Source: Chitinophaga pinensis (GTDB taxonomy: Bacteria; Bacteroidota; Bacteroidia; Chitinophagales; CAMDFR01). From it: DNA of 55,243 bases. Location: positions 1 to 55,243 of the forward strand of contig CAMBZT010000009.1 of the NCBI GenBank assembly GCA_945872405.1. The letters run 5' to 3'. A program made the translations under genes and the position numbers. Positions 18,166 through 27,434 of this stretch are shown one piece after another. A model generated the notes under the pieces. It saw nothing but the letters and a program-made list of their open reading frames with translations. It had not been told where the DNA came from and made no database searches. Each line of letters starts with the position of its first letter. Within the stretch, counting starts at the first letter, position 1.

Positions 18166-19475
18166 TTTTAATTTTTACAGATAAGATAACCAATCGGCTA
18201 GCTTATACATTTGATACGATTTTCAAAGGAATTCTTAGAATTGATTATAAAATTACTGCAGATAAAGACATTTTCCTCGGCACCGACCTTCCGAAGTTAT
18301 CCTACACTACCTGGCCCATTGCTGATGAAATTTTTATAAAGTCAAGCTCTCTTTTATTTGAAAAAGAAATTGAGCCACAATTTATAGAGTGTGGCGATCT
18401 TAACGGGATTCGACTAATTTTTGCACACGACTATACTCAATCTAGTCTTCCTTTTGATCCATTTGCTGCGACCTTCTTTTTGATAAGTCGCTATGAAGAG
18501 TATTTGCCATCAAAGAAAGACCAACACGGTCGTTTTGACCCAATCAATAGTGTTGCATATAAAGAAGGTTTTTTAGAAACGCCTGTGGTAGACTATTATG
18601 CATTATTTATTCGTCAACTTTTATTAGAAAAATATCCGGATCTAGAAATACCTAAAAGAAAATTTCGGTTCATTGCAACCTTCGATATTGATAATGCTTT
18701 TGCGTATTTACATAAAGGATTTTGGCGAGGATTCTTAGCCACCATTAAAAATATACTAAGTCTTGATTTTAAGGCACTAGCAAAGCGTATCAATGTGCTT
18801 AAACATAAGCAGAACGACCCCTACGATTCTTTTGAGTGGTTACAATCAATACATGAAAAATATAAGTTGAAACCCATTTTGTTTTTCTTATTAGGTGATT
18901 ATGGAAAGTTCGACAAAAATATTCCACACGATAAAGAAGTTATGCATGAATTAATCAATGCTTGTTCGACATGGTCAGATATTGGCATTCACCCTTCCTA
19001 CCAAACGCCTCTTTTACCTAATAAGCTAAAAGCAGAGATTAAAAGATTAAATCTAATTTTAAATCAGATCACCACTCGTTCACGTCAACATTTTTTGAGA
19101 ATAATGATGCCTATTGCCTATAGAAATTTGTTACAATCTAATATCACTGAAGACTATACAATGGGATATGCTTCCATGCTGGGTTTTAGAGCAGGAACTT
19201 GTACTCCTTATTATTTTTTCGACATTGAAAAAGACGAGAGAAGCCTATTGAAAGTTTATCCCTTCTGTTTCATGGACAGTACTGTATTGTACTATTTAAT
19301 GAAGGATGAAAAGGTAGCTATGGAAAAGATTACTCAATTTATTGAAGAAACAAACTATGTAGGTGGGACTTTTGTGACACTCTTTCATAATGAAACTTTC
19401 GTAAAAGTTATATGGAAAAATTTATACGAAGAAATACTAAAAAAAACAGCTACACATCTAATTGAAGAAGAATAA
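18162..19475 (+). CDS. DUF7033 / polysaccharide deacetylase-like protein
   Basis: A protein of 437 residues without signal peptide. The N-terminal part (to about 150) matches the DUF7033-type domain found before deacetylase folds in Bacteroidota (LIFTDKITNRLAYTFDTIF; DPFAATFFLISRYEEYLP; ETPVVDYYALFIRQLL). The C-terminal part has the NodB-like features FRFIATFDIDNAFAYLHKG (Asp in strand 1), SDIGIHPSYQT (His motif) and RAGTCTPYYFFDIEKD, so a carbohydrate-esterase-4-like metal site is likely. It may modify or scan a cell-surface polysaccharide. It overlaps both neighbours (4 bases upstream, 14 downstream), so the three genes form one translationally coupled unit. Confidence 0.8.
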   Translation: MILIFTDKITNRLAYTFDTIFKGILRIDYKITADKDIFLGTDLPKLSYTTWPIADEIFIKSSSLLFEKEIEPQFIECGDLNGIRLIFAHDYTQSSLPFDPFAATFFLISRYEEYLPSKKDQHGRFDPINSVAYKEGFLETPVVDYYALFIRQLLLEKYPDLEIPKRKFRFIATFDIDNAFAYLHKGFWRGFLATIKNILSLDFKALAKRINVLKHKQNDPYDSFEWLQSIHEKYKLKPILFFLLGDYGKFDKNIPHDKEVMHELINACSTWSDIGIHPSYQTPLLPNKLKAEIKRLNLILNQITTRSRQHFLRIMMPIAYRNLLQSNITEDYTMGYASMLGFRAGTCTPYYFFDIEKDERSLLKVYPFCFMDSTVLYYLMKDEKVAMEKITQFIEETNYVGGTFVTLFHNETFVKVIWKNLYEEILKKTATHLIEEE

Positions 19476-20376
19476 TATTCTATTTTTAGACAGACAGGAG
19501 ATTGATGTCGTCAAATATGATATATGTATCGGCGACGCTACAAATTCGTTACCCTATGCCTCTTCATTTTATTTGGATGCTCTTTGTGAAGATTGGTCAG
19601 CATTAATCATAGGTGACTATGAGATGGTGATGCCTTTACCAATTCGCAAAAAATATGGTATCACCTATGTTTATCCTCCTTTTTTCATGCAACAGCTGGG
19701 CATTTTTTCTGAGAAGCAAATTGAAGCTGAGATAGTACATGCATTTATTAAACACATTCCACAAAAGATACGTTTTATTCAAACTAATTTTAATTATGCG
19801 AATCCTATTATTGAAGATGGTGTTCAGAAAACAAACCTTATTCTAAGATTAGATCAACCCTACGAAGCCATCATAAAAAGTTATTCAAAAACGTTACAAA
19901 GAAACCTAAACAAAGCACTTCAAATGACACTTACTTTCGAAGAGACAGATAAAAAGGCAGCTTTTATTTCTTTTTATAAAAAACACACTTTATCGAAGAC
20001 AAGTGTAATCAAGAAAAAAGATATTGGAAAGCTATCATCTTTAGTAGATGCTCTTTTCGAAAAAAAAATTGCTAAAATTTTTGTGGTGAAATCTGGTTCC
20101 ATTTGGCTTTCAGCTACTTTATTTTTGATTACCAATAAAAGAATCATCAATTTATTGGTTGCCAACAGCGATGCGTCAAAAGAGACGAATAGCTCTGCTA
20201 GGTTGCTTGATAATGTCATCAGTTTGTATGCCGATCAAAAGATAATATTTGATTTTGAAGGCTCTGAACTACCGGGTGTGTCTAGATTCTATAGATCGTT
20301 TGGAGCGGAAGAACAGGTGTATTTTCAATATACAGAAAACAAACTACCCGCCCTTTTTAAATGGTTAAAAAGCTAA
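19462..20376 (+). CDS. FemAB/GNAT-like acyltransferase
   Basis: A protein of 304 residues resembling the BioF2-like/FemAB branch of GNAT acyltransferases: YASSFYLDALCEDWSALIIGDYEMVMPLPIRKKYGITYVYPPFFMQQLGIF, then QRNLNKALQMTLTFEE and DFEGSELPGVSRFYRSFGAEEQVYFQ. These motifs are typical of proteins that attach acyl or aminoacyl groups to envelope glycans. The start is a TTG at 19462 (product MKKNNILFLDRQE), overlapping the upstream gene by 14 bases; the next in-frame ATG is about 54 residues later, inside the fold. It is the third gene of the coupled trio and converges with the DUF1295 gene, sharing three bases at the stop codons. Confidence 0.75.
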   Translation: MKKNNILFLDRQEIDVVKYDICIGDATNSLPYASSFYLDALCEDWSALIIGDYEMVMPLPIRKKYGITYVYPPFFMQQLGIFSEKQIEAEIVHAFIKHIPQKIRFIQTNFNYANPIIEDGVQKTNLILRLDQPYEAIIKSYSKTLQRNLNKALQMTLTFEETDKKAAFISFYKKHTLSKTSVIKKKDIGKLSSLVDALFEKKIAKIFVVKSGSIWLSATLFLITNKRIINLLVANSDASKETNSSARLLDNVISLYADQKIIFDFEGSELPGVSRFYRSFGAEEQVYFQYTENKLPALFKWLKS

Positions 20377-21140
20377 TTTACCTTTGGCAATTTCAAAATA
20401 AATGAACTCGTTTTCTTTTTGTATTGTTGGTACAATTCGTTGTCTTCATATTTTTTTTCTAACATTGGAATGCCACTCATTTTAAGAATTAAGAAGGTTA
20501 TTACCAATGGAGACACGATAGAAAAGAACCATTTTCCAAAAGGAACAGAAATTAAAAAAACGCCAATCCAAACAAGTACTTCACCAAAATAATTAGGATG
20601 CCGCGAAAACTTCCATAAGCCATTAGCTATAAATAATTTTGGGTTATCTTCTTTTCTTCTAAACATTTGTTTCTGTCTATCAGCAACACCTTCTATGAAG
20701 ATTCCGCAAGACATCACAAGCATTCCTATTATTATTAAAAACAAAAGTCTTTGGTCATAAAATGGGGCACTGTTAATAAATACAATTGGCAGTGCTATGA
20801 TAAACATAAAGAAGCCCTGTAGCATATGTACCTGAAGAAAGGTACGAAGATAGAAATTGTTTCCCCACTCTCTCCTCCACGTAGCATATCGAAAATCCTC
20901 TTCTTTCCCAACATTTCGAAAAGCCAGGAAGATACTCAGTCGCAAACCCCAAAGTGTAATTAAACAATTAAAAATAAACTGAGCAACATTATTGTCTTTC
21001 TGTAGAAAGTAATTTAACCACGCAACTAAAACGAATCCAAGTCCCCAAAAAACATCTACAATACCATTATTTTTTTGCCAGATACAAACAATAAAACAGA
21101 AGGTCATGTATGCTAAAACAAAAGAAATGGTAATTGTCAT
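20373..21140 (-). CDS. DUF1295 / steroid 5-alpha-reductase-like membrane protein
   Basis: A protein of 255 residues with about six to seven membrane segments. The family signature is near the C-terminus: GLWKFSRHPNYFGEVLVWIGVFL, with the conserved R-H-P-N-Y motif and Glu, as in DUF1295 and isoprenylcysteine-methyltransferase-like enzymes. Also visible are NNGIVDVFWGLGFVLVAW and RLSIFLAFRNVGKEEDFRY. Members are integral membrane enzymes or putative reductases of lipid substrates; the substrate is unknown. The stop codon overlaps that of the convergent acyltransferase gene. Confidence 0.88.
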   Translation of the reverse strand: MTITISFVLAYMTFCFIVCIWQKNNGIVDVFWGLGFVLVAWLNYFLQKDNNVAQFIFNCLITLWGLRLSIFLAFRNVGKEEDFRYATWRREWGNNFYLRTFLQVHMLQGFFMFIIALPIVFINSAPFYDQRLLFLIIIGMLVMSCGIFIEGVADRQKQMFRRKEDNPKLFIANGLWKFSRHPNYFGEVLVWIGVFLISVPFGKWFFSIVSPLVITFLILKMSGIPMLEKKYEDNELYQQYKKKTSSFILKLPKVN

Positions 21141-21156
21141 AAAAAATAAAGGCTAC

Positions 21157-21585
21157 TTAAAACTTAGTGTTCAAAATATGCTCGTGAGCCACATAGGACT
21201 TTATTCCTTTAAAATTTTTATAGCTAATATAATAATAGAGATAAATAAGTATTTGTGGAACAACAACAAGTAAAGGAACAATTTTACTATTCAAATTTAA
21301 ATCCGTCACATGCATCAACAAGATAAAAAGCACATTGATACAGCCCATGATTAAAAGTTTGATTCTCCATGAGTTAATTAAACTTCTATCATCACCTGAA
21401 ACAAAGTGAACTGGCAAACTAATACCATATTGGAATGCAGATATGAATAACTGTGAGATGCAAAAAAACAAAAAAGTGTATTTAATATTTAATGAAATTA
21501 ACAAAACCAACAAAACTGAATTGACAAACATCAATAAACTTTGAACAAGAAATTCTATCTTTAAAAGGGCTAACTTAGTTTTCAT
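21157..21585 (-). CDS. Small four-helix membrane protein, function unknown
   Basis: A protein of 142 residues from the ATG at 21585 (MKTKLALLKIEFLVQSLLMFVNSVLLVLL). It has four clear hydrophobic helices: about residues 12-30, 34-52, 77-95 and 105-122. No enzymatic motif is visible and I do not recognise a family. An upstream in-frame TTG at 21654 would add 23 residues without membrane character and is less likely. A minus-strand TAACTTTG at 21674-21681 could be its promoter. It lies 16 bases before the DUF1295 gene on the same strand, so the two probably form an operon. Confidence 0.6.
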   Translation of the reverse strand: MKTKLALLKIEFLVQSLLMFVNSVLLVLLISLNIKYTFLFFCISQLFISAFQYGISLPVHFVSGDDRSLINSWRIKLLIMGCINVLFILLMHVTDLNLNSKIVPLLVVVPQILIYLYYYISYKNFKGIKSYVAHEHILNTKF

Positions 21586-21732
21586 CACTTCTAATTTGTA
21601 TGTTGAGAAACACAAATTCAATTCAAAAAGTTTAATCTGACAATTTTGTGACAATCAAATTTTAATATGGTAACAAAGTTAGTTAAATTTCATTTGTAAT
21701 TTATTGTTCTTAAAAATCTTATTACTTACATC

Positions 21733-22461
21733 ATGAAAAAAGGCATTTACTTAAGCGTCATTTTATTGGTAATGATAGCTACCTCATCTCTTTCTTCAAT
21801 TAACGAAAAGACAAAAGAGTCAACGGCGGATTTTGGACAAGATAATTGTATCAGTCGATTTGCTAGATCCTCTTCTTGTGAAGGATGTCATGGTGGTACA
21901 GGTACCAATGGTCCAATCATAATTATATACACTGATGGAAAAAAGGGGCCCTACTCTATACCAATTGAACAAGGAAAGACAGAGGTTGTTTTAGTCAACG
22001 AAGCAAGCAATACCATTGCTATTGAAGAGCTAAGGGCTTACTTACTCTCTCACAACATTGATTTGCTTGAAGTGAGCAACTCGATTAAATACGTAAAGCC
22101 CGAATTTTACGATATACATGGATTAAAAAGTGAGGACATCTTAAAAAACATTCAAGTTATAAGCATAAATTCGCCTATAAATCAGTCTCTAGGGATCAAA
22201 AAACCATCCATTAAAACTGTCAATGTTATACATTCTTCTCAAGAAAACATTAGTCTGAGTATTGATATGGGGCGCGAAAAGCAAACCATACTAAGTGTTT
22301 ATGACATCAATGGCAAGTTGATCAAAAACGAAGATATTCTCTTAGAAAAGGGATTAAATAACATTGGTTTTGCCATAAAACAAGGGTTGTCTGGAGGTTA
22401 TTATCTATTGGAAGTAAAGAACAACGAGGATCAGATTTGTAAAAAAATAATGATTCAATAA
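21733..22461 (+). CDS. Secreted protein with single CxxCH motif and T9SS type A sorting domain
   Basis: A protein of 242 residues with a signal peptide (MKKGIYLSVILLVMIATSSLSS). The motif SCEGCHGGTG follows at residues 48-57, giving Cys49, Cys52 and His53, the c-type haem attachment pattern. It resembles the CxxCHGG segments seen in Bacteroidota secreted proteins of the choice-of-anchor V type. The middle (60-165) has no recognised domain. The C-terminus (ILSVYDINGKLIKNEDILLEKGLNNIGF, then SGGYYLLEVKN and ending KKIMIQ) is a type A T9SS sorting domain. Haem binding is predicted only from the motif; no axial Met or second haem site is evident. Confidence 0.75.
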   Translation: MKKGIYLSVILLVMIATSSLSSINEKTKESTADFGQDNCISRFARSSSCEGCHGGTGTNGPIIIIYTDGKKGPYSIPIEQGKTEVVLVNEASNTIAIEELRAYLLSHNIDLLEVSNSIKYVKPEFYDIHGLKSEDILKNIQVISINSPINQSLGIKKPSIKTVNVIHSSQENISLSIDMGREKQTILSVYDINGKLIKNEDILLEKGLNNIGFAIKQGLSGGYYLLEVKNNEDQICKKIMIQ

Positions 22462-22463
22462 TT

Positions 22464-23240
22464 TTATTCTGCTTGATCTCTTGTAAAAATCCAATTTAAA
22501 GAATTACTTAATTTGCCATTGAAGGAGTATCCGGCCGTATTAAAATTCTTCAACTCGTTTGATTTTTCTATTTTATTTTTTATGATATAGGAAGCCATGT
22601 ATCCTCTTGCTTTTTTTGCAAAAAAACCAATCGTTTTATAGTCCGCCCCTTTCTTCTCCTTAAATTCAATATTGAGTAATGAAATGGATAAGTTTTTTTT
22701 ATTTATCACTTTAAAATACTCTTCTGACGCTAGATTGATTAAGGTTTTTTCTTTGTGCCCTTCTGTAGATTGGTTGATAAAATTGGTCACATCCTCATTC
22801 CAGTAATCATATAAGTTTTTCGCTTTACCAATTTTTAAGCTAGTTCCCATTTCTAATCGGTATGGCATCATTAGATCTAAAGGATGCAGATAGCCATGCA
22901 ATCCAGATAAGATGAGCAAATGTTTTTGAGCAAATAAAAAATCTTTTTCTTTAAATGTTTCCGCTTCCAAACCTATATAGACATCACCTTTAAAAGCCAA
23001 AATAGATTGCCTGGCAGTTTTTGTGCTAAAATCACCATTCCAATCCTTATATCGTTGAACATTTAATTTTGAAAGGCTCTCGCTAATATTCATTAATTCG
23101 CTCACTTTTTTTTGAGAAAATGTCTGCAGTTTTTTAATAATCAACATTGATTTTTCAAGATGATCTGGCAAGGTAAAACTTTTCGTAATCGGTTTTGATT
23201 CGAAGTCTAATGTTTTAGCAGGGGAAATAACAACAATCAT
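22464..23240 (-). CDS. yaaA: Peroxide stress protein YaaA
   Basis: A protein of 258 residues, full length for the UPF0246/YaaA family. It begins MIVVISPAKTLDFES, the family hallmark, and contains SKLNVQRYKDWN, AFKGDVYIGLEAET, LILSGLHGYLHPLDLMMPYRLEMGTSL, NLASEEYFKVI and the basic GFFAKKARGYMASYI. In E. coli YaaA limits intracellular free iron under peroxide stress and can bind DNA. The stop codon lies two bases from that of the convergent CxxCH gene, and the start is 12 bases after the asd gene on the same strand. Confidence 0.95.
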   Translation of the reverse strand: MIVVISPAKTLDFESKPITKSFTLPDHLEKSMLIIKKLQTFSQKKVSELMNISESLSKLNVQRYKDWNGDFSTKTARQSILAFKGDVYIGLEAETFKEKDFLFAQKHLLILSGLHGYLHPLDLMMPYRLEMGTSLKIGKAKNLYDYWNEDVTNFINQSTEGHKEKTLINLASEEYFKVINKKNLSISLLNIEFKEKKGADYKTIGFFAKKARGYMASYIIKNKIEKSNELKNFNTAGYSFNGKLSNSLNWIFTRDQAE

Positions 23241-23252
23241 AATGAGCTTATT

Positions 23253-24242
23253 TTATTGAGTAACTAAGTTTTGTTTTACAAGATATTCTGCAATTTGGAC
23301 TGCGTTGGTGGCAGCACCTTTTCGCAAATTATCTGCCACTATCCAGCAATTTAGTGTCTTTGGTTGGCTTTCATCTCGCCTAATCCTTCCTACAAAAACC
23401 TCGTCTCTTCCTTCAGCATCGATAGGCATTGGATAAATGTTTTGTTGTGGGTTATCCAACACTAAAACACCATCTGTGTTTGATAATAACTGCTTCACGT
23501 CTTCTATATCAAACTCGTTTTCAAATTCGACATTTACACTTTCACTGTGCCCGCCTTTCACGGGGATACGAACCGCTGTAGCAGTCAACTTAATTGAATC
23601 ATCACCCATTATTTTTCTTGTTTCATTTACCATTTTCATTTCTTCCTTTGTGTATCCGTTTTCAAGAAAAGAATCTATGTGAGGTAAAGCGTTCATATCG
23701 ATGACATAAGGATAGACTTTTTTACCAACCACATTTTTACGTTCGTCCATCATTTGCTTTACCGCATCTTGACCAGTTCCACTCACAGATTGGTAGGTGG
23801 AAACAACCACTCTAATTGCCTTATAGACTTTATGAAGTGGATACAAAACCATCACCATTTGTATGGTCGAACAATTTGGATTGGCAATAATTTTATCATT
23901 TTCTGTAAGGATTACTGCATTAATTTCAGGTACTATTAATTTCTTTTGCATCCTCCATGCACTTGAATTATCAATCACCGTACATCCAACGTCAGCAAAT
24001 TTTGGCGCCCATTCCAAGGAAGTATTGCCTCCTGCAGAGAACAATGCAATATCTGGTTTTTTGCTAATACAGTCCGCCATACTCATAATGGTATAGGTTT
24101 TGTCTTTGTACAAAACTTCCTTTCCAACAGAGTTACTAGAAGCGACCAAGAACAATTCATCAAAAACGAAATTCCTTTCTTCTAATATTCGTAACATCGT
24201 ATTGCCAACTAAACCTGTTGCTCCTACCACCGCTAATTTCAT
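23253..24242 (-). CDS. asd: Aspartate-semialdehyde dehydrogenase
   Basis: A protein of 329 residues. The Rossmann motif GATGLVGNTML lies at 7-17, the catalytic NPNCSTIQ places the nucleophile at Cys124, and the YQSVSGTGQDAV loop and RIPVKGGHSESV with the catalytic His are both present. It reduces aspartyl phosphate to aspartate semialdehyde with NADPH, the branch point to lysine/diaminopimelate, threonine and methionine. Length and motifs are standard. It is probably cotranscribed with yaaA, which follows 12 bases later. Confidence 0.97.
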   Translation of the reverse strand: MKLAVVGATGLVGNTMLRILEERNFVFDELFLVASSNSVGKEVLYKDKTYTIMSMADCISKKPDIALFSAGGNTSLEWAPKFADVGCTVIDNSSAWRMQKKLIVPEINAVILTENDKIIANPNCSTIQMVMVLYPLHKVYKAIRVVVSTYQSVSGTGQDAVKQMMDERKNVVGKKVYPYVIDMNALPHIDSFLENGYTKEEMKMVNETRKIMGDDSIKLTATAVRIPVKGGHSESVNVEFENEFDIEDVKQLLSNTDGVLVLDNPQQNIYPMPIDAEGRDEVFVGRIRRDESQPKTLNCWIVADNLRKGAATNAVQIAEYLVKQNLVTQ

Positions 24243-24304
24243 ATTCTACATTAAATTTAGGCGAAATTAAGACATGTTGTTTAACTTTACAGTAATTTCG
24301 TTAT

Positions 24305-26914
24305 ATGAGAATCATTATTTTATTTTTCGTACTCTTACCTACTTTGTGCTTTTCACAATTCACTGATGATTTTAGTGATTTTGAATTCTTGTCTACCCCC
24401 ACTTGGTTTGGTGATATTGATAGCTTTAATGCCACTACCGGTGAATTGAACAGCGCAGGACCAAATGCATCTGCAGTTATCTCTCTGGCTACAAATAATA
24501 CAATGATTGACAATACCGAATGGCACTTCAAACTTTCATTAGGCTTCAATCCTAGCACTACTAATTTTGTAAAAGTGTACCTTACTTCCAGTGCATCAAA
24601 CATTGAGGCTTCATTGAATGGCTATTATATAAAATTTGGAGAAACGGGGAATGACTCCATCAGCATTTATCGACAAGATGGACTTAGCTCTACATTAGTG
24701 TTTAAGGGTACACACACGATAATGCCTGCCTCGTCAACAAGTAATTCTGTGGGCGTAAAAGTTATTAGAGATGCGATTGGTAACTGGGATGTATCTACTG
24801 ATAATACAGGTGGTACAGCCTATGTATATGAAGGAAGTTTTTTGGATAATACTTACTCTACAACATCCTATTTTGGCGTTATTTGTGATTATGGAACAGC
24901 TAGTCGAGCAACCTTATATCACTTTGATAATTTCTATATTGGTAACATCATATTCGATGTTGACCCACCTACTGTAGAAAAGGTGGTGCTTTCCAATTTG
25001 AACACCGTAAGTATTCTGTTTAATGAATTTATTGACACAATTGGTGCATTAACGACTTCACATTATTCATTGGCGCCTCGCTCAACAGCTACTCCTACCA
25101 GTGTGCGTATAGATTCTCTCAATAAACGATTAGTACATCTATTCTATAGCGGTGGTTTAATCTCTGGCATTAACTATACAATTACCACTAATGGGATTAA
25201 TGATCTTGCAAGTAATACACTGCTTACAGACAATCATTCATTTTATGTACCAAACAAAAATGATATTGTTATCAATGAAATTTATTCGGACCCCGACTCA
25301 ACAATCAACTCATTGCCTAATGCAGAATTTATAGAATTGTTTAATCGCACTTCGTACACTATTTCTCTTCAGGATTGGCAATTTCTTGACGCCTCAACCA
25401 TCGGAAGTGAGGGTGTTCTCTTTAAAAATCTTTTGATTCCTGCGAATTCTTATGTTATCATCTGTGATTTGGATGATACACTTCGTTTTATACCATATGG
25501 CAATACCTATGGAGTTGACCCATTTCCTTCTCTAAATAATACAGATGAGGAGTTGATATTGCAAGATAATTTTGGAAGGGCAATCAACTATGTTCAATAC
25601 AATGATAATTGGTACAAAGACGCCAACAAGAAGACTGGTGGTTATACACTGGAGAGAATAGATGCCTCAAAATATTGTATTGGAGAAATAAATTGGATGG
25701 CCTCTATTGATGTTCGTGGCGGAACTCCTGCCACTATAAATTCTGTGTCAGGAATAATTGAAGACTCGATACTTCCTATGTTATTTAGGGCAGCGTTTGT
25801 TGATTCTTCTACATTTGATTTGATTTTTTCAGAACCAATTGACGAATTGGTTGCTCTTAATATTTTAAACTATCAAATAGACAACTCGTTATCAATTAGC
25901 GCTACTTTTTTTACTTCATACACCGCCGATCGAGTGCGAGTTTCTTTGACGACACCTATGTTATCGAACACAACCTACACCATAACACTATCGAATATTG
26001 CAGATTGCAGTTCGAATTTTTTAGGATTAATGAATACTGCAAAATTTGGAATTCCACGACAAATTGAAAACAATGATTTAGTAATAAATGAAATTCTTTT
26101 TAATCCTGCGTCTGATGCCTCAGATTTTGTAGAATTATACAACCGTTCAAATAAAATTCTTGATTTAAAAAACATTAAATTGTTAGAGGCAAATCCCGCT
26201 GATTCTTTAGTATACACAGATAATGCAACCATTACTACCGAGTCTTTTTTGGTGTTTCCAGATCAATATGTTGTCCTCTCAGAAGACATTCAAAGCATTA
26301 CTGAACAATACTTTGTCCCCAATCTAGGAAGTTTGTTGCAAGTGAAAGGGATGCCAAATTATGATGATAACGAGGGTATTGTAGAATTGTACCAAACTTT
26401 ATTAAGCATTGATAAATTAAGTTATTCGCATAATTGGCACTTTCCGTTGCTAGAGCTAGAGGAGGGCGTAAGTCTAGAAAGAATAGATTATAATCAATCT
26501 ACACAACTTGAAAGTAACTGGCATAGTGCAGCAACAACAATTGGGTTTGCAACGCCAACTTATCAAAATTCAGTATTCATTGGAAACACAAACCAAGACA
26601 ACGAAATTACCATCGATCCTCAAGTATTCACACCCGATGAGGATGGAAATGCTGATATAGCTGGAATTAATTTCAAATTTGATCACGCTGGTTATATGCT
26701 TTCAATAAAAATTTATGATGCCAATGGTAGACTCACAAAAACATTGGTAAATAATGAATTGGTGGCTATTGAAGGAAGATATACATGGGATGGCACAAAT
26801 GACAATCGTGAAAAAGCGCGCATTGGAGTCTATATTGCTTATACAGAAATATTTGAGTTAAGCGGAAAGATAAAGCACTATAAAAATAAAATTATACTAG
26901 GAAGCAAATTCTAA
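24305..26914 (+). CDS. Lamin-tail-domain T9SS cargo protein
   Basis: A protein of 869 residues with signal peptide MRIIILFFVLLPTLCFSQ. Residues about 20-215 form a jelly-roll-like beta domain (DDFSDFEFLSTPTWFGD, GYYIKFGETGNDSISIYRQ). Then come Ig-like SbsA-type units (VEKVVLSNLNTVSILFNEFID; FDLIFSEPIDELVALNILNYQID) alternating with two lamin tail domains (DIVINEIYSDPDSTINSLPNAEFIELFNRT; DLVINEILFNPASDASDFVELYNRS). The C-terminus is a FlgD-like/T9SS sorting region (FTPDEDGNADIAGINFKF, YTWDGTNDN, IGVYIAYTEIF). Secreted lamin-tail proteins of this form are common in Bacteroidota, often near nucleases, but no catalytic domain is visible here. Export by T9SS is inferred from the C-terminus. Confidence 0.88.
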   Translation: MRIIILFFVLLPTLCFSQFTDDFSDFEFLSTPTWFGDIDSFNATTGELNSAGPNASAVISLATNNTMIDNTEWHFKLSLGFNPSTTNFVKVYLTSSASNIEASLNGYYIKFGETGNDSISIYRQDGLSSTLVFKGTHTIMPASSTSNSVGVKVIRDAIGNWDVSTDNTGGTAYVYEGSFLDNTYSTTSYFGVICDYGTASRATLYHFDNFYIGNIIFDVDPPTVEKVVLSNLNTVSILFNEFIDTIGALTTSHYSLAPRSTATPTSVRIDSLNKRLVHLFYSGGLISGINYTITTNGINDLASNTLLTDNHSFYVPNKNDIVINEIYSDPDSTINSLPNAEFIELFNRTSYTISLQDWQFLDASTIGSEGVLFKNLLIPANSYVIICDLDDTLRFIPYGNTYGVDPFPSLNNTDEELILQDNFGRAINYVQYNDNWYKDANKKTGGYTLERIDASKYCIGEINWMASIDVRGGTPATINSVSGIIEDSILPMLFRAAFVDSSTFDLIFSEPIDELVALNILNYQIDNSLSISATFFTSYTADRVRVSLTTPMLSNTTYTITLSNIADCSSNFLGLMNTAKFGIPRQIENNDLVINEILFNPASDASDFVELYNRSNKILDLKNIKLLEANPADSLVYTDNATITTESFLVFPDQYVVLSEDIQSITEQYFVPNLGSLLQVKGMPNYDDNEGIVELYQTLLSIDKLSYSHNWHFPLLELEEGVSLERIDYNQSTQLESNWHSAATTIGFATPTYQNSVFIGNTNQDNEITIDPQVFTPDEDGNADIAGINFKFDHAGYMLSIKIYDANGRLTKTLVNNELVAIEGRYTWDGTNDNREKARIGVYIAYTEIFELSGKIKHYKNKIILGSKF

Positions 26915-27020
26915 AATGCTAGCAAGTCTAAAATAATTAAAGTATAGTTGTTATAGAAGGAAGAAGAAAACTAGTTTGGGGAAGATCCATCTTCCTCTTC
27001 CCTCTACAACAGATTAGATT

Positions 27021-27272
27021 CTATACATAAGTTTCAAAATCTTGCTGACGCTTACCTGATTTCTTACTATAGTTTAAAATTATTTTTATGCTAGAAAGAG
27101 AAGGGGTTTTCATATCTGAATCTAGATGATGCATAACGTCTTCAATATGTTCAAATTCCTCTTTAAGTATGGAGTCATTTTCGATTGCTATCTTAATTTC
27201 AGCTTGTTCAAAGGAATTTTTTTCACCGTAGTGAAGTAGTATCAAATCTTGAGGAGTAAAATTTTGCTTCAT
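27021..27272 (-). CDS. Small hypothetical protein downstream of an ECF sigma factor
   Basis: An 83-residue acidic, helical protein (MKQNFTPQDLILLHYGEKNSFEQAEIKIAIENDS). It has no membrane segment, no zinc-binding HxxxCxxC and no signal peptide. Small proteins of this kind often follow ECF sigma factor genes in Bacteroidota, and L-L-H-Y-G-E is reminiscent of the N-terminus of anti-sigma-like zf-HC2 proteins, but the metal ligands are missing. A role in controlling the upstream sigma factor is therefore a guess from position. It is separated from the sigma gene by a terminator-like hairpin. Confidence 0.6.
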   Translation of the reverse strand: MKQNFTPQDLILLHYGEKNSFEQAEIKIAIENDSILKEEFEHIEDVMHHLDSDMKTPSLSSIKIILNYSKKSGKRQQDFETYV

Positions 27273-27373
27273 TATCTAATTTATTTAGTTGATTTTATCC
27301 TAAAACGCAGTTAGATTAAAAATATTGTGTTGGTTCTACTTACAATGTATTTATTATGAATATTACATAGAAT

Positions 27374-27412
27374 AAAATACTGAGAATAAGAATTTCTCAC
27401 TCTCAGTATTTT
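27374..27412 (-). terminator. Terminator-like hairpin after the ECF sigma gene
   Basis: A perfect 12-base inverted repeat, AAAATACTGAGA (27374-27385) and TCTCAGTATTTT (27401-27412), has a 15-base loop. It sits 22 bases after the sigma factor stop codon and 100 bases before the downstream small gene, with T-rich sequence on both sides. It probably ends or attenuates the sigma transcript. Confidence 0.7.
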
Positions 27413-27434
27413 TATAAAAGGGTTAGCTAAACCA

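Noticed and set aside
19462-19475. Possible frameshift joining the deacetylase and acyltransferase genes
   Set aside because: Both products have complete ends and the overlap is consistent with translational coupling. They are different families, not halves of one protein.
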